Positions 7,665 to 16,645 of a stretch of DNA of 64,000 nucleotides are shown here, piece by piece (position 1 is the first letter of the stretch; every line of letters begins with the position of its first letter). Source of the stretch: Enterobacter cancerogenus. GTDB taxonomy: Bacteria; Pseudomonadota; Gammaproteobacteria; Enterobacterales; Enterobacteriaceae. The notes beneath the pieces are model-generated. The model saw nothing but the letters and a program-made list of their open reading frames with translations. It made no database searches and had not been told where the DNA came from. Both the position numbers and the translations under genes were made by a program. The stretch spans positions 3,906,001 through 3,970,000 of the forward strand of contig NZ_CP077290.1 of assembly GCF_019047785.1 (NCBI RefSeq). The letters run 5' to 3'.

Positions 7665-7943
7665 ATGAAACATATACTTTGTGCGCTATTTGTTTTCGTA
7701 TCATCATCTGCTTTCGCTGATGTTGAACAGCATCTTGCCGAGTTAGAGCAAAAAAGTAATGCGGTCCGAACAAAAATTATCAACGAAGTAAGTAGTGAGC
7801 AAATCAGGCAACAAAATAAACTTGCCATTCAAATGAAAATAGATAAATTGCGGGCAAAAATCGGCGGCGAATCAGATTTGCAAAAGAAAGTAGAAATGGA
7901 AGAGCAGCTCAAAAATTTACAGTCTCAAAAAAATAGTCTCTGA
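7665..7943 (+). CDS. Small periplasmic coiled-coil protein
   Basis: The start at ATG 7665 has AGGTGA upstream. The first 19 residues form a Sec signal (ALFVFVSSSAFA). The mature part of about 73 residues is almost entirely charged and helical (VEQHLAELEQKS, ... KIDKLRAKIG, ... VEMEEQLKNLQSQ), a predicted coiled coil. The region is AT-rich relative to the lysis genes and has its own terminator 50 bases downstream. It lies between the spanins and cos, where cargo genes are common. No family recognised. Confidence 0.65.
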   Translation: MKHILCALFVFVSSSAFADVEQHLAELEQKSNAVRTKIINEVSSEQIRQQNKLAIQMKIDKLRAKIGGESDLQKKVEMEEQLKNLQSQKNSL

Positions 7944-7992
7944 ATTCTAGTCAAATCAGATTTCATAATCAAAATAAAATAGCATATCTATA

Positions 7993-8016
7993 GCCTCGCT
8001 CACGCGGGGCTTTTTT
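7993..8016 (+). terminator. Intrinsic terminator before cos
   Basis: GCCTCGC pairs with GCGGGGC around TCAC (one T-G pair) and is followed by six T. It separates the lysis region from the cos and packaging region. Confidence 0.88.
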
Positions 8017-8090
8017 ACAGACAATTCTCAACTTGTAAATGAAAATTAACATCATTTGTAAAAGGTACTCCTGACGATTCAGAACACCGA

Positions 8091-8120
8091 GGGGGCGACG
8101 ACACGCGGAAAACGGCTAGT
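8091..8120 (+). other. cos-like DNA packaging site
   Basis: GGGGGCGACGACACGCGG followed by AAAACGGCTAG closely resembles my memory of lambda cosN, where GGGCGGCGACCT is cut and CGCGGGTTTTCGC follows. It lies about 100 bases upstream of the small terminase gene, exactly where cos sits in lambda. The surrounding 8017-8221 stretch has no gene and would hold cosB. Confidence 0.65.
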
Positions 8121-8221
8121 TTTTTGCATTTTATGGGCTTCATCATCATCCGTTTAACCTCTTGATATTTCAGTCCTGAGCATTTGCAGGATGTCGAAAT
8201 GACTATTTTTTGTTCACCATC

Positions 8222-8725
8222 ATGGATAACGAACTGAAAAATTTCCGGCTGAATATCACTCAGCTGGCAGCCATTACCGATCTGCACCGGCAGACGGTCG
8301 CAGGCAGGCTTGCAAATGTGCAACCCGCACCCGGCAGCAATCCAAAACTTAAGCTTTATGCCATTACCGATATTTTGCGGGAACTGCTGACAAGCACCAC
8401 TCCGTCCGAGCTGGTGGACGTCGACAAAATGCTTCCCCCCGATCGTAAGGCCTGGTTCCAGTCGGAGCGTGAACGCCTCAAGTTTCAGCAGGAAACCGGG
8501 GAGCTGATCCCGGCATCCGAAGTCACCCGAGAGTTTTCCTCCATGGCGAAAGCGATGGTTCAGGTGCTGGAAACGTTACCCGATATTCTTGAGCGCGACT
8601 GCGCGATGACCCCTGCTGCCGTTGTCAGGGTGCAGCAGGTTATTGACGATCTGCGCGATCAGATCGCCCTCAAAGTTGAGCAGGCCGACTCACCGGAACA
8701 GGAGGATATGCCAGAAGAGGAGTAA
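8222..8725 (+). CDS. Terminase small subunit (DUF1441)
   Basis: The start is placed at ATG 8222; a TTG 12 bases upstream is less likely. The N-terminal part (RLNITQLAAITDLHRQTVAGRL) is a winged-helix DNA-recognition segment as in lambda Nu1, then comes a charged helical region and an acidic tail. It should bind cos and recruit the large subunit, whose gene starts 3 bases downstream. DUF1441 proteins occupy this position in many enterobacterial prophages. No strong ribosome site is visible. Confidence 0.87.
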   Translation: MDNELKNFRLNITQLAAITDLHRQTVAGRLANVQPAPGSNPKLKLYAITDILRELLTSTTPSELVDVDKMLPPDRKAWFQSERERLKFQQETGELIPASEVTREFSSMAKAMVQVLETLPDILERDCAMTPAAVVRVQQVIDDLRDQIALKVEQADSPEQEDMPEEE

Positions 8726-8728
8726 GTC

Positions 8729-10846
8729 ATGCAACAGGCCACGGCAGCGGAAGTCAGGCGTAACGCTTCCGCCATTCTAAAAGCTCCTCGCCGTATGCCT
8801 GTGGCTGAGGCAGTACAGAAATTTATGCGCGTCCCGATGGGAGCCGGTAACTCAGTCCCGTGGGATCCTGCCGTTGCCCCTTATGTGATTGAGCCGATGA
8901 ACTGTCTGGCGATGCGTGAATACGATGCGGTGGTGTTTGTGGGTCCGGCGCGAACGGGTAAAACGATTGGCCTGGTTGATGGCTGGGTGGTCTACAACAT
9001 CGTCTGCGATCCGTCGGATATGCTGGTCGTCCAAATGACGGAAGAGAAAGCCCGGGAACACTCAAAAAAGCGTCTGGCGCGAACCTTCCGCGTGAGTCCG
9101 GAGGTTGCTAAACGCCTGAGCCCGTTGCGGAACGACAACAACGTGCACGATCGGACGTTCCTGGCCGGTAACTATCTCAAGATTGGCTGGCCTTCCATCA
9201 ACATCATGTCCTCGTCAGATTTTAAATGCGTGGCGCTGACGGATTATGACCGTTTCCCCGAGGATATTGACGGCGAGGGCGATGGTTTCACCCTGGCGTC
9301 CAAACGTACCACCACCTTTATGTCCGCCGGCATGACCCTGGTGGAGTGTTCGCCAGGCCGGGACATTCGCGACAGTAAATGGCGGCGCAAGTCTCCCCAT
9401 GAAGCGCCCCCCACGACTGGCGCGCTTTCTCTGTACAACCGTGGGGATCGCCGCCGGTGGTACTGGCCGTGCCCGCACTGTGGTGAATATTTTCAGCCAG
9501 CGATGGAGGCGATGACCGGCTACCGCGATGAGCCTGATCCGGTGAAAGCCAGTGAGGCGGCCCATCTGCTTTGCCCGCATTGCAACGGTATTATCACGGC
9601 TGACAAAAAGCGCGAGCTGAACGGGGTGGGAGTCTGGTTGCGTGAAGGCCAGAGTATTGACCGTGACGGCAATATTTCCGGCGAGCCTCGCCGTTCGCGC
9701 ATAGCATCGTTCTGGATGGAAGGACCCGCAGCCGCATACCAGACCTGGGCGCAGCTGGTGTACAAACTGCTGACAGCTGAGCAGGAGTACGAGGCGACAG
9801 GCAGCGAAGAAACCCTGAAGGCGGTAATCAACACCGACTGGGGGCTGCCGTACCTGCCGCGCTCGGCCAGCGAACAGCGACGCGCCGATGCGTTAATGTT
9901 GCGAGCAGAAGACTACGGTAAACGCCTGGTCCCGCCAAAAGTGCGTTTTCTGCTGGCGGCCGTCGACGTCCAGGGGGGAAAAAAGCGCCGTTTCGTCGTG
10001 CAGATTATTGGCTATGGCGAAAACGGCGAGCGCTGGCTGGTGGACCGCTACAACATCCGCCAGTCCCTGCGCTGCAATGAGCATGGCGAGGCGGAGCCTG
10101 TTCACCCCGGCGCGTATCCGGAGGACTGGCAGTTGCTGGTCTCCGATGTGCTGGAGAAGACCTATGCGCTGCAGGCTGATCCGACGCGCTGTATGCCGGT
10201 ACTGGCGATGGCCGTCGACAGCGGCGGTGAAGAGGGTGTGACCGACAACGCCTATAAATTCTGGCGCCAGTGTCGCCGTGATGGCCTGGGTAAACGTGTT
10301 TACCTGGTTAAGGGGGACAGTACAAAACGCCAGAAAGTCATCACCAAAACCCACCCGAATAATACCGAACGCAGCGACCGTCGCGCCGACGCGCGCGGCG
10401 AGGTGCCGGTGTACCTGCTGCAGACCGACCTGCTCAAGGATCAGCTCAGCAACAACCTGGACCGTGAGACCCCCGGTGCGGGCTATATCCATTTTCCCGA
10501 CTGGCTTGGGGAATGGTTCTACGAGGAGCTGACCTACGAAGAGCGCGGCGCAGACGGAAAATGGCGCAAGCCCGGCAAGGGTGCCAACGAAGCCTTTGAC
10601 CTGTTCTGCTATGCCCATGCCGTGGCGGTCCTGCGCGGCTACGAAAAAATTCGAGACTGGGAAACTCCCCCTGCATGGGCGGGGCCGCAGGATCTCAATC
10701 CAAATATTTTTGAAGGGGAACGCCCCCGGGAGATATCCGTGAAAAAATCAAAACCTGTTCAGTCGCCTGTCCAGGCTGAACCTGAAAAGGACACAGCACT
10801 CTCCGGCAGCTGGCTCGGGTCTTCCGGTAGGGGAGGCTGGCTGTGA
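8729..10846 (+). CDS. Terminase large subunit, GpA family
   Basis: The 705-residue packaging motor has Walker A GPARTGKT (residues 72-79), a Walker B-like VALTDYDR near residue 165, two zinc-type CPHC pairs near residues 245-275, and a nuclease domain with AAVDVQGG near residue 410 and MAVDSGG near 493. It cuts concatemeric DNA at cos and pumps it into the prohead with ATP. Length and layout match lambda gpA. Its stop overlaps the gpW gene by 4 bases. Confidence 0.95.
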   Translation: MQQATAAEVRRNASAILKAPRRMPVAEAVQKFMRVPMGAGNSVPWDPAVAPYVIEPMNCLAMREYDAVVFVGPARTGKTIGLVDGWVVYNIVCDPSDMLVVQMTEEKAREHSKKRLARTFRVSPEVAKRLSPLRNDNNVHDRTFLAGNYLKIGWPSINIMSSSDFKCVALTDYDRFPEDIDGEGDGFTLASKRTTTFMSAGMTLVECSPGRDIRDSKWRRKSPHEAPPTTGALSLYNRGDRRRWYWPCPHCGEYFQPAMEAMTGYRDEPDPVKASEAAHLLCPHCNGIITADKKRELNGVGVWLREGQSIDRDGNISGEPRRSRIASFWMEGPAAAYQTWAQLVYKLLTAEQEYEATGSEETLKAVINTDWGLPYLPRSASEQRRADALMLRAEDYGKRLVPPKVRFLLAAVDVQGGKKRRFVVQIIGYGENGERWLVDRYNIRQSLRCNEHGEAEPVHPGAYPEDWQLLVSDVLEKTYALQADPTRCMPVLAMAVDSGGEEGVTDNAYKFWRQCRRDGLGKRVYLVKGDSTKRQKVITKTHPNNTERSDRRADARGEVPVYLLQTDLLKDQLSNNLDRETPGAGYIHFPDWLGEWFYEELTYEERGADGKWRKPGKGANEAFDLFCYAHAVAVLRGYEKIRDWETPPAWAGPQDLNPNIFEGERPREISVKKSKPVQSPVQAEPEKDTALSGSWLGSSGRGGWL

Positions 10847-11058
10847 AGAAAGACGACATCTGGAAAACGCTGCTGATGGTGCGCCAGGCCTACCAGGATT
10901 CGCTGGACGGCAAGAGTATCTCCTTTACCGGCGTAAACGGTCGCGCCATTACCAACCACGATCCGAAAGCGCTGCGCGACGAGCTTGAATACTGGGAGCG
11001 GCGCTGGCGGACGGTTAACAGCCGCGGCGGATCATACAAACTCGCTAACTTTCTGTAA
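10843..11058 (+). CDS. Head-tail joining protein gpW
   Basis: 71 residues starting at GTG in a GTGA overlap with the terminase. The sequence (WKTLLMVRQAYQDSLDGK, NHDPKALRDELEYWERRW) matches the gpW family, a small protein that plugs the portal after DNA filling and prepares tail joining. Position between terminase and portal is as in lambda. Confidence 0.88.
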   Translation: MKKDDIWKTLLMVRQAYQDSLDGKSISFTGVNGRAITNHDPKALRDELEYWERRWRTVNSRGGSYKLANFL

Positions 11059-11066
11059 GGCATTCT

Positions 11067-12587
11067 ATGGGCATTCTTGAAAGAACACTGGGAGCTATTT
11101 CTCCCGGGTGGGCAGCGGCACGCGCGCGGGACCGTCTCAGGCTCAATGCTTATGAAGCGGCAAACCCCTCACGGCTGCACAAGGCGAAAAAACAGAGCCA
11201 GTCAGCGGACACATCGGTATTTGCCGCAGGCCAGTCCCTGCGGGAACAGGCCCGCTGGCTGGATGAAAACCATGACCTGGTGATCGGCCTGTTCGACAAA
11301 ATGGAAGACAGGGTGATTGGGGCTCACGGCATCCATGTTGAACCCCAGCCTCTCGATCTGGAGGGCAATCTCCATTCCGATTTTGCCGGGCAGCTTTCGG
11401 CGCTCTGGGCTGAATGGTCCGTGCGTCCGGAAGTGACCGGCATGTTTACCCGCCCGGAGGCTGAACGTCTGCTGTTGCGTTCTGCGCTGCGTGACGGGGA
11501 AGTGTTCACGCAGCTGGTCAGGGGGAATGTGCCGGGCCTGCAGCACGCCACTTCTGTGCCCTTCTCGCTGGAAATGCTGGAGGCGGATTTTGTACCGTTC
11601 AATCTGAACAGCACTGCCGGCCAGCAGGTGCGCCAGGGCATCATCGTAAACGAGTGGGGGCGACCCACCGGATATCGGGTTTACAAATATCATCCGGCAA
11701 ACATGACGCGCTTCAGCGCCGAGCTTAAAACCGTCTCTGCCGACAACATGCTTCACCTGGCGCAACGTAAGCGTCTGCACCAGCTGCGCGGTATCAGCCT
11801 GATCCACGGAGTCATAACCCGGCTTTCGGATATTAAGGATTACGAAGAGAGTGAACGCGTCGCTGCCCGTATTGCCGCCGCGCTGGGGTTCTATATCAAG
11901 CGTGGCGATGCGCAGTCTCTTGGCGATGACGGTGAGTTTTCAACGCCTGGCGGCCAGCGTCACTACGATATTGCGCCGGGGATGATTTATGACGAACTCA
12001 GGCCCGGCGAGGACCTGGGCATGGTGGAGTCAAACCGTCCGAATGTACACCTCTATGAATTCCGGAACGGGCAGATGCGGGCCGTGGCCGCAGGTACGCG
12101 CGGCAGCTATTCCAGTATTGCCCGGGACTATAACGGCACCTACAGCTCCCAGCGCCAGGAGCTGGTGGAAAGCTTCGAAGGTTACAACGTTCTGCAACAG
12201 TGGTTTGTCGGCCAGCACAGCCGTCCTGTATACCGCGCCTGGGTAGCGATGGCACTGCTGAGCGGCGTTGAAGTCCCGCCGGATGTGGATCCGAATTCCC
12301 TCTATAACGCGCTTTATCTCGGGCCTGTGATGCCGTGGATTGATCCGGGTAAAGAGGCCAGCGCGTGGAAAGCCATTGTGCGTGGCGGCGCGGGTACTGA
12401 AGCGGAATGGGCACGGGCCAGGGGTAAAAATCCGCAGGAGGTTAAGCGCCAGCGACTGCGTGAAACAGAATTTAACCGTCAACACGGGCTGGTGTTTGAT
12501 TCCGACGCCGCCAATGACAAAGGAGCGATGCCAGATGCAACGGCAGAAACAAACGATAAGCGGCGCGAGCCGGACGATGATGATTAA
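11067..12587 (+). CDS. Portal protein, lambda gpB family
   Basis: The 506-residue protein forms the dodecameric DNA entry ring. The N-terminal SPGWAAARARDRLRLNAYEAA and central EMLEADFVP, RVYKYHPAN and YSSIARDYNGTYSSQRQELVE segments are typical of this family. The C-terminal 30 residues are hydrophilic and acidic, ending DDDD. In lambda the C-terminal part is trimmed by the protease encoded next; here the protease gene overlaps the portal by 53 bases. Confidence 0.95.
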   Translation: MGILERTLGAISPGWAAARARDRLRLNAYEAANPSRLHKAKKQSQSADTSVFAAGQSLREQARWLDENHDLVIGLFDKMEDRVIGAHGIHVEPQPLDLEGNLHSDFAGQLSALWAEWSVRPEVTGMFTRPEAERLLLRSALRDGEVFTQLVRGNVPGLQHATSVPFSLEMLEADFVPFNLNSTAGQQVRQGIIVNEWGRPTGYRVYKYHPANMTRFSAELKTVSADNMLHLAQRKRLHQLRGISLIHGVITRLSDIKDYEESERVAARIAAALGFYIKRGDAQSLGDDGEFSTPGGQRHYDIAPGMIYDELRPGEDLGMVESNRPNVHLYEFRNGQMRAVAAGTRGSYSSIARDYNGTYSSQRQELVESFEGYNVLQQWFVGQHSRPVYRAWVAMALLSGVEVPPDVDPNSLYNALYLGPVMPWIDPGKEASAWKAIVRGGAGTEAEWARARGKNPQEVKRQRLRETEFNRQHGLVFDSDAANDKGAMPDATAETNDKRREPDDDD

Positions 12588-14655
12588 CCCCCGCGCCAGC
12601 CTGGCTGGTGTCGATGCGGCAAACGGGCAGTGCTGGTATGAGATCCGCGCGCTAGCCGCCGGGCGCGTTGAAATTTTCCTTTACGACGTGATCGGCGGCT
12701 GGGGCATCACTGCCCAGCAGTTTGTCGCGGACTGTAAGGAGGCGGGGGTGTTTGACGCCAGCGCGGTGGATTTGCATATCCACAGCCCCGGCGGCGATGT
12801 CATGCAGGGCTTTGCCATTTACAACACCCTGTCACGGCTGAAAGCAAAGGTGGATATCTGGGTGGACGGCGTGGCGGCCAGCATGGCCTCGATGATTGTC
12901 TGCCTGCCCGGCGCTACGGTGCACATGCCGGAAAACGCCTGGATCATGGTCCACAAACCGTGGGGCGGCATTGCCGGGGACTCTGACGACATGCGCGACT
13001 ACGCCGCCTGGCTTGACCGGAATGAAGCCCTGATGCTCAGTGCCTACATGAACAAAACCGGACTGGGGCAGGAGGAGCTGGAGGCGATGCTGAAAGCGGA
13101 GACCTGGCTTAACGGTGCCGAGGCGGTGGAAAAAGGTTTCGCCGACACGCTTGAACCTGAACTGCAGGCCGCGGCCTGTGTGAATGAAAATAAACTGAAG
13201 GATTACCAGAACATGCCAGAACAGATTAAATCCCTTTTTGCGCCGCGCGCCGAAGCTCCGGTGAATCAGCCACAGCAGCCTGCTCCGGTGCAGCAGCCCG
13301 CACCGGTACAAGCGAATCTTACTCCGCCAGCGACACAGCAACCCGCGCCGCAGATGACAAACATCGATGTCGCCGCGCTGGCGCAGCAGCTGCAGCAGCA
13401 GATGCAGGCATCAAATGCCGAGCGAGTGAGCACGGTTTCTGCCGTTTTTGAGGCGTTCCCCACCTTCGCCACGCTGAAGGCGGAGTGCCTCGCCGACTTC
13501 ACCTGCAGCGCTGAGAAAGCCCGCGACAAACTGCTGCAGGCGCTGGCGGCGGGTACCACTCCGAGCGCCGGTCCGGGGGCCATTCATCTTTATGCCGGTA
13601 ACGGTAATCTGGTCGGTGACTCCATTCGTGCAGCGGTGATGACCCGCGCGGGCTATGCGCAGGCCGAGAAGGATAACGCTTACAACGGCTACACCCTGCG
13701 CGAGCTGGCGCGCGCCTCTCTGGTGGATCGCGGTATCGGGATCTCCGGCGCAGGAACGGCGCAGGCAATGGTCGGTCTGGCGTTCACCCACAGCAGCAGC
13801 GACTTCGGCAATATCCTGATGGACGTGGCGCACAAGGCGGCGCTGCTGGGCTGGGATGAGGCCACAGAGTCATTCGAACAGTGGACCCGTAAGGGTACGC
13901 TGACCGATTTTAAAACCGCGCACCGCGTCGGTCTTGAATCACTGGCATCGCTTCGCAAGGTCCGCGCCGGGGCGGAATATAAATATGTCACCATCAAGGA
14001 TCGCGGTGAGCCAATTGCCCTGGCGACCTATGGTGAGCTGTTCAGCATTGACCGCCAGACCATCATTAACGATGACCTGGACATGCTGACCCGTATCCCA
14101 CAGGCGATGGGGCTCGCTGCACGTGCCACCGTGGGCGATCTGGTGTGGGCAGTGCTGACCAGCAACCCGAAAATGTCGGACGGTAAGCCGCTGTTCCACG
14201 CTGACCACGGCAACCTGGTCTCTGCCGACCTGAGTATCGAAGGCCTGGATACGGCGCGTAAGGCGATGCTGCTGCAAAAATCCGGCGATCGCCGTCTGAA
14301 TATTCGCCCGGCCTGGATGCTGACGCCAGTGGCTATCGAGTCCCGGGCTAATCAGCTGATCAAATCTGCAAGCGTGCCGGGCGCGGATGCCAACAGCGGT
14401 ATCGTGAACCCGATCCAGAACTTTGTGACCGTGGCCTCTGAGGCGCGTCTGGATGACAGCAGCCCGACCGATTTTTACCTGACCGCTGCGCAGGGACGCG
14501 ACACTATCGAGGTGGCGTATCTGGACGGTATCGATACGCCGTATCTGGAGCAGCAGCAGGGCTTTACCGTTGACGGTGCCGCCTTCAAGGTGCGCATCGA
14601 TGCCGGGGTGGCGCCGCTTGACTGGCGAGGCATGGTTAAAGTCACCAAAAAATAA
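12535..14655 (+). CDS. ClpP-like prohead protease fused to major capsid protein
   Basis: Start chosen at ATG 12535 because AGGAG lies 9 bases upstream; ATG 12577 is the alternative. The N-terminal third is an S14/S49-like protease with SPGGDV (near 84), nucleophile Ser116 in GVAASMAS and His140 in MVHKPWG, with Asp candidates near 151-155. A Gln/Pro-rich linker (about 228-275) leads into a capsid domain that fills the rest to residue 706. Lambda encodes these parts as separate genes C and E. The protein presumably builds the prohead and then cleaves itself at the linker. This fusion is known as an annotated phage family. Confidence 0.92.
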   Translation: MQRQKQTISGASRTMMINPRASLAGVDAANGQCWYEIRALAAGRVEIFLYDVIGGWGITAQQFVADCKEAGVFDASAVDLHIHSPGGDVMQGFAIYNTLSRLKAKVDIWVDGVAASMASMIVCLPGATVHMPENAWIMVHKPWGGIAGDSDDMRDYAAWLDRNEALMLSAYMNKTGLGQEELEAMLKAETWLNGAEAVEKGFADTLEPELQAAACVNENKLKDYQNMPEQIKSLFAPRAEAPVNQPQQPAPVQQPAPVQANLTPPATQQPAPQMTNIDVAALAQQLQQQMQASNAERVSTVSAVFEAFPTFATLKAECLADFTCSAEKARDKLLQALAAGTTPSAGPGAIHLYAGNGNLVGDSIRAAVMTRAGYAQAEKDNAYNGYTLRELARASLVDRGIGISGAGTAQAMVGLAFTHSSSDFGNILMDVAHKAALLGWDEATESFEQWTRKGTLTDFKTAHRVGLESLASLRKVRAGAEYKYVTIKDRGEPIALATYGELFSIDRQTIINDDLDMLTRIPQAMGLAARATVGDLVWAVLTSNPKMSDGKPLFHADHGNLVSADLSIEGLDTARKAMLLQKSGDRRLNIRPAWMLTPVAIESRANQLIKSASVPGADANSGIVNPIQNFVTVASEARLDDSSPTDFYLTAAQGRDTIEVAYLDGIDTPYLEQQQGFTVDGAAFKVRIDAGVAPLDWRGMVKVTKK

Positions 14656-14658
14656 TGA

Positions 14659-14680
14659 CCGTCATCTGACGGTTTTTTTT
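14659..14680 (+). terminator. Intrinsic terminator after the capsid gene
   Basis: CCGTCA-TC-TGACGG followed by eight T starts 4 bases after the capsid stop. In a Q-modified transcript it may serve to lower or stabilise message ends rather than stop all transcription. Confidence 0.85.
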
Positions 14681-14726
14681 ATTACGGAGCGGCGCGTGCT
14701 GCTCCTTTTTATTTCCGGAGAGAAAA

Positions 14727-15062
14727 ATGGCGAAAAATTATCAGCAGGACGGCAACACCCTGGATTTTCAGAATACCGGTGCGACTGATATTCATTCTGG
14801 GGACGCCGTGCTTTCGGGTGTGCTGGTGGGCGTCGCACACGATGACATCCCTGCAGGGCTGTGGGGCGTGCTGCATACCACGGGCGTGTTCGTTCTGCCA
14901 AAAGCGGCGGAGGCGGTTACTGTAGGTCAGAAGCTCTATCTGGCAGACGGCAAACTGACAGTGGAAGCGGGTGAGTCGGCGACGCCGAACCCCCTGGCGG
15001 GTACGGCCTGGGCTGCGGCTGCGGCGGACGTCGATACTGTTCCGGTCCGGCTGGGCTACTGA
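14727..15062 (+). CDS. Capsid decoration/cement protein, DUF2190
   Basis: The 111-residue protein has the DUF2190 pattern: FQNTGATDIHSGDAV, then VGVAHDDIPAGLWGVLHTTGVFVLPK and VGQKLYLADGKLT. These proteins coat the outside of the capsid and stabilise it, the role of lambda gpD. GGAGAG precedes the ATG. It overlaps the next gene by one base. Confidence 0.85.
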   Translation: MAKNYQQDGNTLDFQNTGATDIHSGDAVLSGVLVGVAHDDIPAGLWGVLHTTGVFVLPKAAEAVTVGQKLYLADGKLTVEAGESATPNPLAGTAWAAAAADVDTVPVRLGY

Positions 15063-15418
15063 TGAACCGCTTTCGTGCCCGGCTGGCCCGTGCGGATGCG
15101 CGGATCTCCCGGGCTTTTTCCGAGACGCTGCCCGCCGTTCTGACCATCGACGCTGAGGTGCGACCTGTTACCGTGATTTTCGAGACGCCTGATGCCCCGG
15201 TTGACGTGCCCGGCGGGGGGCAAATTCAGGATCGCTCTCCGGCATTCAGCGCGATGACCGCCGATATTGCGGGGCTTGAGAAGCACCACGGCGTGGAAAT
15301 CAACGGCACGGCTTATCGTGTGACGCACGTCGGGGCTGATGAAGAAGGCCGCACCCGCGTCACGCTGGCGTATGGCGCACCGGGTAAGGTGCAGCCGGGC
15401 ATCAATAAGTGGAGCTGA
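15062..15418 (+). CDS. Head-tail connector protein, lambda FII-like
   Basis: 118 residues. The body (SPAFSAMTADIAGLEKHHGVEINGT, then YRVTHVGADEEGRTRVTL) corresponds to the gpFII head-tail attachment family, which completes the head neck and offers the docking surface for the tail. The ATG overlaps the decoration-gene stop. The partner tail here is contractile, so the interface must differ from that of lambda. Confidence 0.75.
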   Translation: MNRFRARLARADARISRAFSETLPAVLTIDAEVRPVTVIFETPDAPVDVPGGGQIQDRSPAFSAMTADIAGLEKHHGVEINGTAYRVTHVGADEEGRTRVTLAYGAPGKVQPGINKWS

Positions 15419-15419
15419 T

Positions 15420-16082
15420 ATGGCGCGAGAGTCCAGACTGCGGCGGGATTTGCCCGTCGATATCGATGTGGATGCCATCTGGCGGATAGCTGAGCACATC
15501 GGTGCCACCCATAAACAGTTTCGGGCAGCGTATTCCCGCGCCCTCAAACGTACCGCCGCTACCCTGCGTAAAAAAGCGATGGCAGACCTGAAGGACGGAC
15601 TGGCCCCCCGCAGCCTGGACCTTGTGCGTCGACGCCTGCTTTCCTTTCGTCTTGATCGCGCCTCTCAGTCAAAACTGGATAACTTTCGTCTCTGGTTTGG
15701 CCTGAATGCCATCAAGGTAAAAGATCTGAAAGGCCGGATTAACGGGCGGGTGCGGCCTCGCCATTCCCGACGTGATAAATCCACCGGACGGTTTATCAGG
15801 GCGCGACGCCAGGCGGACAATGCCGGGTTTACGCCAAAGGGCAGCATGCTTACCCCGCGCACGTATGAAAACGGGGAAGTGGCACGCTCACGTCGTGAGA
15901 ACAGGCGAACGGTAGTTATTCGCGATCATGACACACGCCGCACCCGCGAGGCGGAAGTTGATATTTATGAGCCGATGCTGAACTACATCGAAGATAACGC
16001 CTTTGCGGAGGCGATGGATATTTTCATGCATCACTTTGAAACCGATCTGCGCGGGCGTGTGAAAGCCCGTATTTCTGTCTGA
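15420..16082 (+). CDS. Minor tail/tail completion protein, gpZ-like
   Basis: The ATG at 15420 is preceded by GGAG; a longer frame upstream lies within the FII gene. The 220-residue, very basic protein has IGATHKQFRAAYSRALKRTAATL near residue 25, the signature of the lambda gpZ minor tail family. Gp Z helps set and complete the tail end that meets the head. A long Arg-rich middle (NGRVRPRHSRRDKSTGRFIRARR region) could bind nucleic acid. Confidence 0.75.
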   Translation: MARESRLRRDLPVDIDVDAIWRIAEHIGATHKQFRAAYSRALKRTAATLRKKAMADLKDGLAPRSLDLVRRRLLSFRLDRASQSKLDNFRLWFGLNAIKVKDLKGRINGRVRPRHSRRDKSTGRFIRARRQADNAGFTPKGSMLTPRTYENGEVARSRRENRRTVVIRDHDTRRTREAEVDIYEPMLNYIEDNAFAEAMDIFMHHFETDLRGRVKARISV

Positions 16083-16090
16083 GGTTGATC

Positions 16091-16645
16091 ATGGCCGAGC
16101 CATTACTGCTGGGGCAGTATCACGATGCTGTCACCGGCGCGCTGAAAAAAATTGCGTGGGTGCGTGATGCAGATGCCTACCCGGAAAAAAACGTGCCCCG
16201 TTTTACCGGGCTGACTACCCCAGCAGTGTATTTCTCTATCAACGGCTGGGAGCAGGGCGGAGGCAACGAGGGGCAGCTTAACGTGAATCTCGCCTGCGAC
16301 TTGTTCGTGGTTGTGGATGCGGCAGGGGCTGGCGTCAGCCGCCCCGAAATTTTCCTGCGCACGGCCGCCGCCGATATCACGCAGTGGATTGACGGCCAGC
16401 AGTTCGGCCTGACGCATCTGGATCCAGCCGTCTTTATCGATGCGTCACGGGATGAGTTTGATCCGCGCATGGATGATTATCTGGTCTGGCGAATTTCCTT
16501 CACACAGTCAGCCGCCTTTGGTGCCGATCCGTTTGCACAGCTGAATGCTCCTCTGAAAGCGGCCTGGCTGGGCAAGGCCCCGGATATCGGGCGCGCGCAT
16601 GTGGACGATTACCAACTGATTTACGAGGCAAAACCCGATGAGTGA
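16091..16645 (+). CDS. Putative tail terminator/neck protein
   Basis: The start at ATG 16091 follows GAGG. The 184-residue protein starts with a helix and has strand-rich blocks (PAVYFSINGWEQGG, LACDLFVVVDAAG, DYLVWRISFTQSAAFG). Size, position between gpZ and the spike gene, and this pattern fit the role of gpU of lambda or gpR/S of P2, capping the tail tube. I do not recognise a named family with certainty. The stop overlaps the next gene by 8 bases. Confidence 0.55.
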   Translation: MAEPLLLGQYHDAVTGALKKIAWVRDADAYPEKNVPRFTGLTTPAVYFSINGWEQGGGNEGQLNVNLACDLFVVVDAAGAGVSRPEIFLRTAAADITQWIDGQQFGLTHLDPAVFIDASRDEFDPRMDDYLVWRISFTQSAAFGADPFAQLNAPLKAAWLGKAPDIGRAHVDDYQLIYEAKPDE

